NCBI GenBank assembly: GCA_031270755.1
Contig: JAISWV010000092.1
Coordinates: 1 to 7,249, forward strand
Length of the DNA: 7,249 nt
Direction: 5' to 3'
DNA from: Synergistaceae bacterium
Lineage (GTDB): Bacteria; Synergistota; Synergistia; Synergistales; Aminobacteriaceae
Shown: positions 5,309 to 7,249 of the stretch, in pieces
How the letters are laid out: each line of letters begins with the position of its first letter
Position numbering within the stretch: the first letter of the stretch is position 1
The notes under the pieces: generated by a model
The model's database searches: none
What the model was told of the DNA's origin: nothing
The model's input: only the letters and a program-made list of their open reading frames with translations
Position numbers and translations under genes: made by a program

Positions 5309-7249
5309 TTACACCTCCCCGGACAGTTCGGCAATCGCCGTCTGAATCTTTGCGCCCAGCGATTGAATGTCGCGGAGGGTTTCTTCGGCGTCGCCCAGTT
5401 CCGTGTATTTATAGAAGTGCCGCGTGAACGGAATCTCGTAGCCCTTCCTGGTTTTGGAAGCGTCCACCCAAGCATCGGGCGCGTAGGGCTTCACCTCCCG
5501 CTCGATGTAGGCGGCGATATCCTCTTTGAAGGGTATCTGCTCGGTGTCGCGCAAATCCGTGTCGGGTTCCGGGCTGCCCTTGGCGTCGGTGCAAATGTCG
5601 GCACTCTCGTCTTTTTCGGACAGCGCGGCAAGGATAGCCTTCAATAGCGGGGGCTTTACGCCGGGTCTCACTTTTTCCAGCGCCTTGGACAGCACCTTTG
5701 TGAACTTGGCGCGGTTTTTATACAGCACGGAGCCGTCAATCGTCTCGACGGCGGCGAGGATAGCCTCTTGCCGCTTTTTGCCCTCTTCGACCTCGCGGGC
5801 GATTTCCTCCGGCTTACGCCTGCGGCTCGCGGCGAGGTTGGCAAACGCCGTCTGCTCACGGATACGCTCGATGCGCTCCGCGCTCGCCTGGAAGTTCAGC
5901 CGAAGCGGACGTTCGACAGTCACTTTCCAGTAGGCGAAGTCATCTTCATCAAAAATCCTGCAGAATTCGCCTTCCACGAAGTCGCCGTAGATGTGTGTCA
6001 GTTGCTTGATATGTTCGTCGTTAAACATTTTGCGCTTCTCGCCAAGGGGTTTCCGCATACGCTCAAAGAACGACGTGCCGTCAATCAACTGAATCTTGCC
6101 CTTGCGGATGCCCTTCTTGCGGTTGGTGACAATCCAGACGTAAGTCAGGATGCCCGTATTATAAAAAAGCTGATCGGGCAGGGCGATGATGGTTTCGAGC
6201 CGGCCATTCTCAATGATCCACTTGCGGATTTCGCTCTCGCCGCTTCCGGCGTCGCCCGTGAAGAGCGGCGAACCGTTGAAGACAATGCCGATCCGAGAAC
6301 CGCCTTCGTCCACCGGCATCATTTTGCTGATCATATGCTGCAGGAACAGCAGCGAACCGTCCGAAACACGGGGCAGCCCCGCCCCGAAGCGTCCGGCGTG
6401 GCCCTGCTCTTCGGCTTCGTCACGGATAAATTTCTCGTACTTTTTCCACTCCACACCAAACGGCGGATTGCAGAGCATATAGTGGAAAGTTTCACGTTTC
6501 AGTTTATCGTCCGTAAAGCTGTTGCCAAGGTGAATATTCTCGTATCCTTTGCCTTTGATCATCGTGTCGGACTTGCAGATGGCGTAGGTCCTTTCGTTCA
6601 ATTCCTGGCCGTAGACCTCGATCAACGCGCCATAGTGCAGTTCGGCGGCGTATTCGATGCCCGCCGAGAGCATACCGCCCGTGCCTGCCGCCGGGTCGTA
6701 CAGCTTTGCCATAAAGCCCGGTTCGCAAATTTTCGCCATATCGGGCGAGAAAAGCATGGAGACCATCAGACGGATAACCTCACGCGGAGTGAAGTGTTCA
6801 CCTGCGGTCTCATTGGACATTTCGGAGAACTTGCGGATGAGTTCCTCAAAAATGTAGCCCATCTCGTTATTGGAAACGTGGTCGGGGTGCAGGTCGATGT
6901 CGTCCACAAATTTGGAGACCACGAGGTAGAGCAGGTTCGCCTTGTCGAGCCGCGCGATCTGTGAGTAGATATCGAAGGACTCCAGTATCGCGCGGGCGTT
7001 TTCCGAGAACCCCTTGATATAGTCCGTGATATTGTCGGCGATGTTTCCTGCGTCATCCTTCAGCTTGGCAAACGTGAACTCGCTGATGTTATAGAACTTC
7101 AAACCGCCGGTTGCCTGCCGGAAGCCCGCCGTCTTCGCGTAATCAGTCTTATAAACGCCTTTCTTGTGCAAAGCGATCACGGCGTCTTTGGACGGAGCAA
7201 GGACGCTGTCCAGGCGGCACAATACGGTGAACGGCAAAATGACATCCCC
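5309..7249 (-). CDS. hsdM: Type I restriction-modification methyltransferase subunit (5' end outside window)
   Basis: HsdM methylates adenine N6 in the target chosen by HsdS, using S-adenosylmethionine. About 646 residues are visible. The frame is open to the right edge and begins GDVILPFTVLCRLDSVL, which matches an internal part of the HsdM N-terminal helical domain (family: GKVILPFTVLRRLDCVL). The TTG at 7237 is therefore an Ile-Leu-Pro codon, not a start, and some 25-35 residues plus the start lie beyond the window. Numbering from that TTG codon, the catalytic domain shows GEHFTPREV (146-154), SAM-binding motif I DPAAGTGG (181-188; bases 6697-6674) and catalytic motif IV NPPF (257-260; bases 6469-6458), characteristic of N6-adenine methylases. 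A charged helical tail (about 470-540) leads to a C-terminal part with IPFTRHFYKY (602-611), the long HsdM form, bigger than the 529-residue EcoKI subunit. It is first in the operon, with its promoter outside the window. It looks intact within what is visible. Confidence 0.97.
   Translation of the reverse strand, partial: GDVILPFTVLCRLDSVLAPSKDAVIALHKKGVYKTDYAKTAGFRQATGGLKFYNISEFTFAKLKDDAGNIADNITDYIKGFSENARAILESFDIYSQIARLDKANLLYLVVSKFVDDIDLHPDHVSNNEMGYIFEELIRKFSEMSNETAGEHFTPREVIRLMVSMLFSPDMAKICEPGFMAKLYDPAAGTGGMLSAGIEYAAELHYGALIEVYGQELNERTYAICKSDTMIKGKGYENIHLGNSFTDDKLKRETFHYMLCNPPFGVEWKKYEKFIRDEAEEQGHAGRFGAGLPRVSDGSLLFLQHMISKMMPVDEGGSRIGIVFNGSPLFTGDAGSGESEIRKWIIENGRLETIIALPDQLFYNTGILTYVWIVTNRKKGIRKGKIQLIDGTSFFERMRKPLGEKRKMFNDEHIKQLTHIYGDFVEGEFCRIFDEDDFAYWKVTVERPLRLNFQASAERIERIREQTAFANLAASRRRKPEEIAREVEEGKKRQEAILAAVETIDGSVLYKNRAKFTKVLSKALEKVRPGVKPPLLKAILAALSEKDESADICTDAKGSPEPDTDLRDTEQIPFKEDIAAYIEREVKPYAPDAWVDASKTRKGYEIPFTRHFYKYTELGDAEETLRDIQSLGAKIQTAIAELSGEV
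5312..5318 (-). promoter_or_regulatory. Ribosome binding site of hsdS inside hsdM end
   Basis: GGAGGTG on the minus strand covers the final Glu-Val codons of hsdM, directly before its TAA. It lies about seven bases before a GTG that opens hsdS. The strong site supports this GTG as the true start and indicates translational coupling of HsdM and HsdS, which must assemble in a 2:1 ratio. Confidence 0.85.

Noticed and set aside
5768..6964. 398-codon open frame on the plus strand across hsdM
   Set aside because: It lies opposite the conserved methylase motifs, shows no family resemblance, and is explained by the same codon bias.
7235..7237. TTG as the start codon of hsdM
   Set aside because: The frame stays open upstream to the window edge, and the residues GDVI before it match the conserved HsdM interior, so the real start is beyond the window.

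Overview
The window is a bacterial chromosomal segment dominated by one leftward-transcribed (minus strand) Type I restriction-modification operon in the order hsdM-hsdS-hsdR. Downstream of it, also on the minus strand, is the start of a polyphosphate kinase gene (ppk1) that runs off the left edge. Base composition is moderate to high in GC, with a strong third-position bias that produces long antisense shadow frames. Nothing in the window fixes the phylum. Shine-Dalgarno-type ribosome sites and ordinary bacterial families are clear.

Right part (about 5309-7249): hsdM, the N6-adenine methyltransferase subunit. It is open at the right edge: its frame continues upstream of the last base shown, so only the extreme N-terminus is missing. 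Middle (3996-5306): hsdS, the DNA-specificity subunit, with two target-recognition halves each followed by a conserved helical region. Then (915-3989): hsdR, the intact 1024-residue nuclease/ATP-driven translocase. The three genes are packed 2 and 6 bases apart, and the ribosome site of each downstream gene lies at the end of the upstream gene, so they are very probably one co-transcribed, translationally coupled unit. HsdM and HsdS form the methylase (M2S). Addition of HsdR gives the complex that cuts unmethylated invading DNA.

Left part (1-914): positions 426-914 carry no intact gene. They hold a GC-rich palindromic element just past the end of hsdR, a terminator-like hairpin, a recognisable fragment of a TetR-family helix-turn-helix on the plus strand that is now a fossil, an AT-rich dyad, and a weak promoter-like region in front of ppk1. 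Polyphosphate kinase itself (1-425, first 141 or so residues) has no obvious functional link to restriction. It is probably the flanking host gene.

I see no undescribed system here. The restriction operon is of a well-known type. The less ordinary content is the degraded regulator and the structured repeats between the operon and ppk1.
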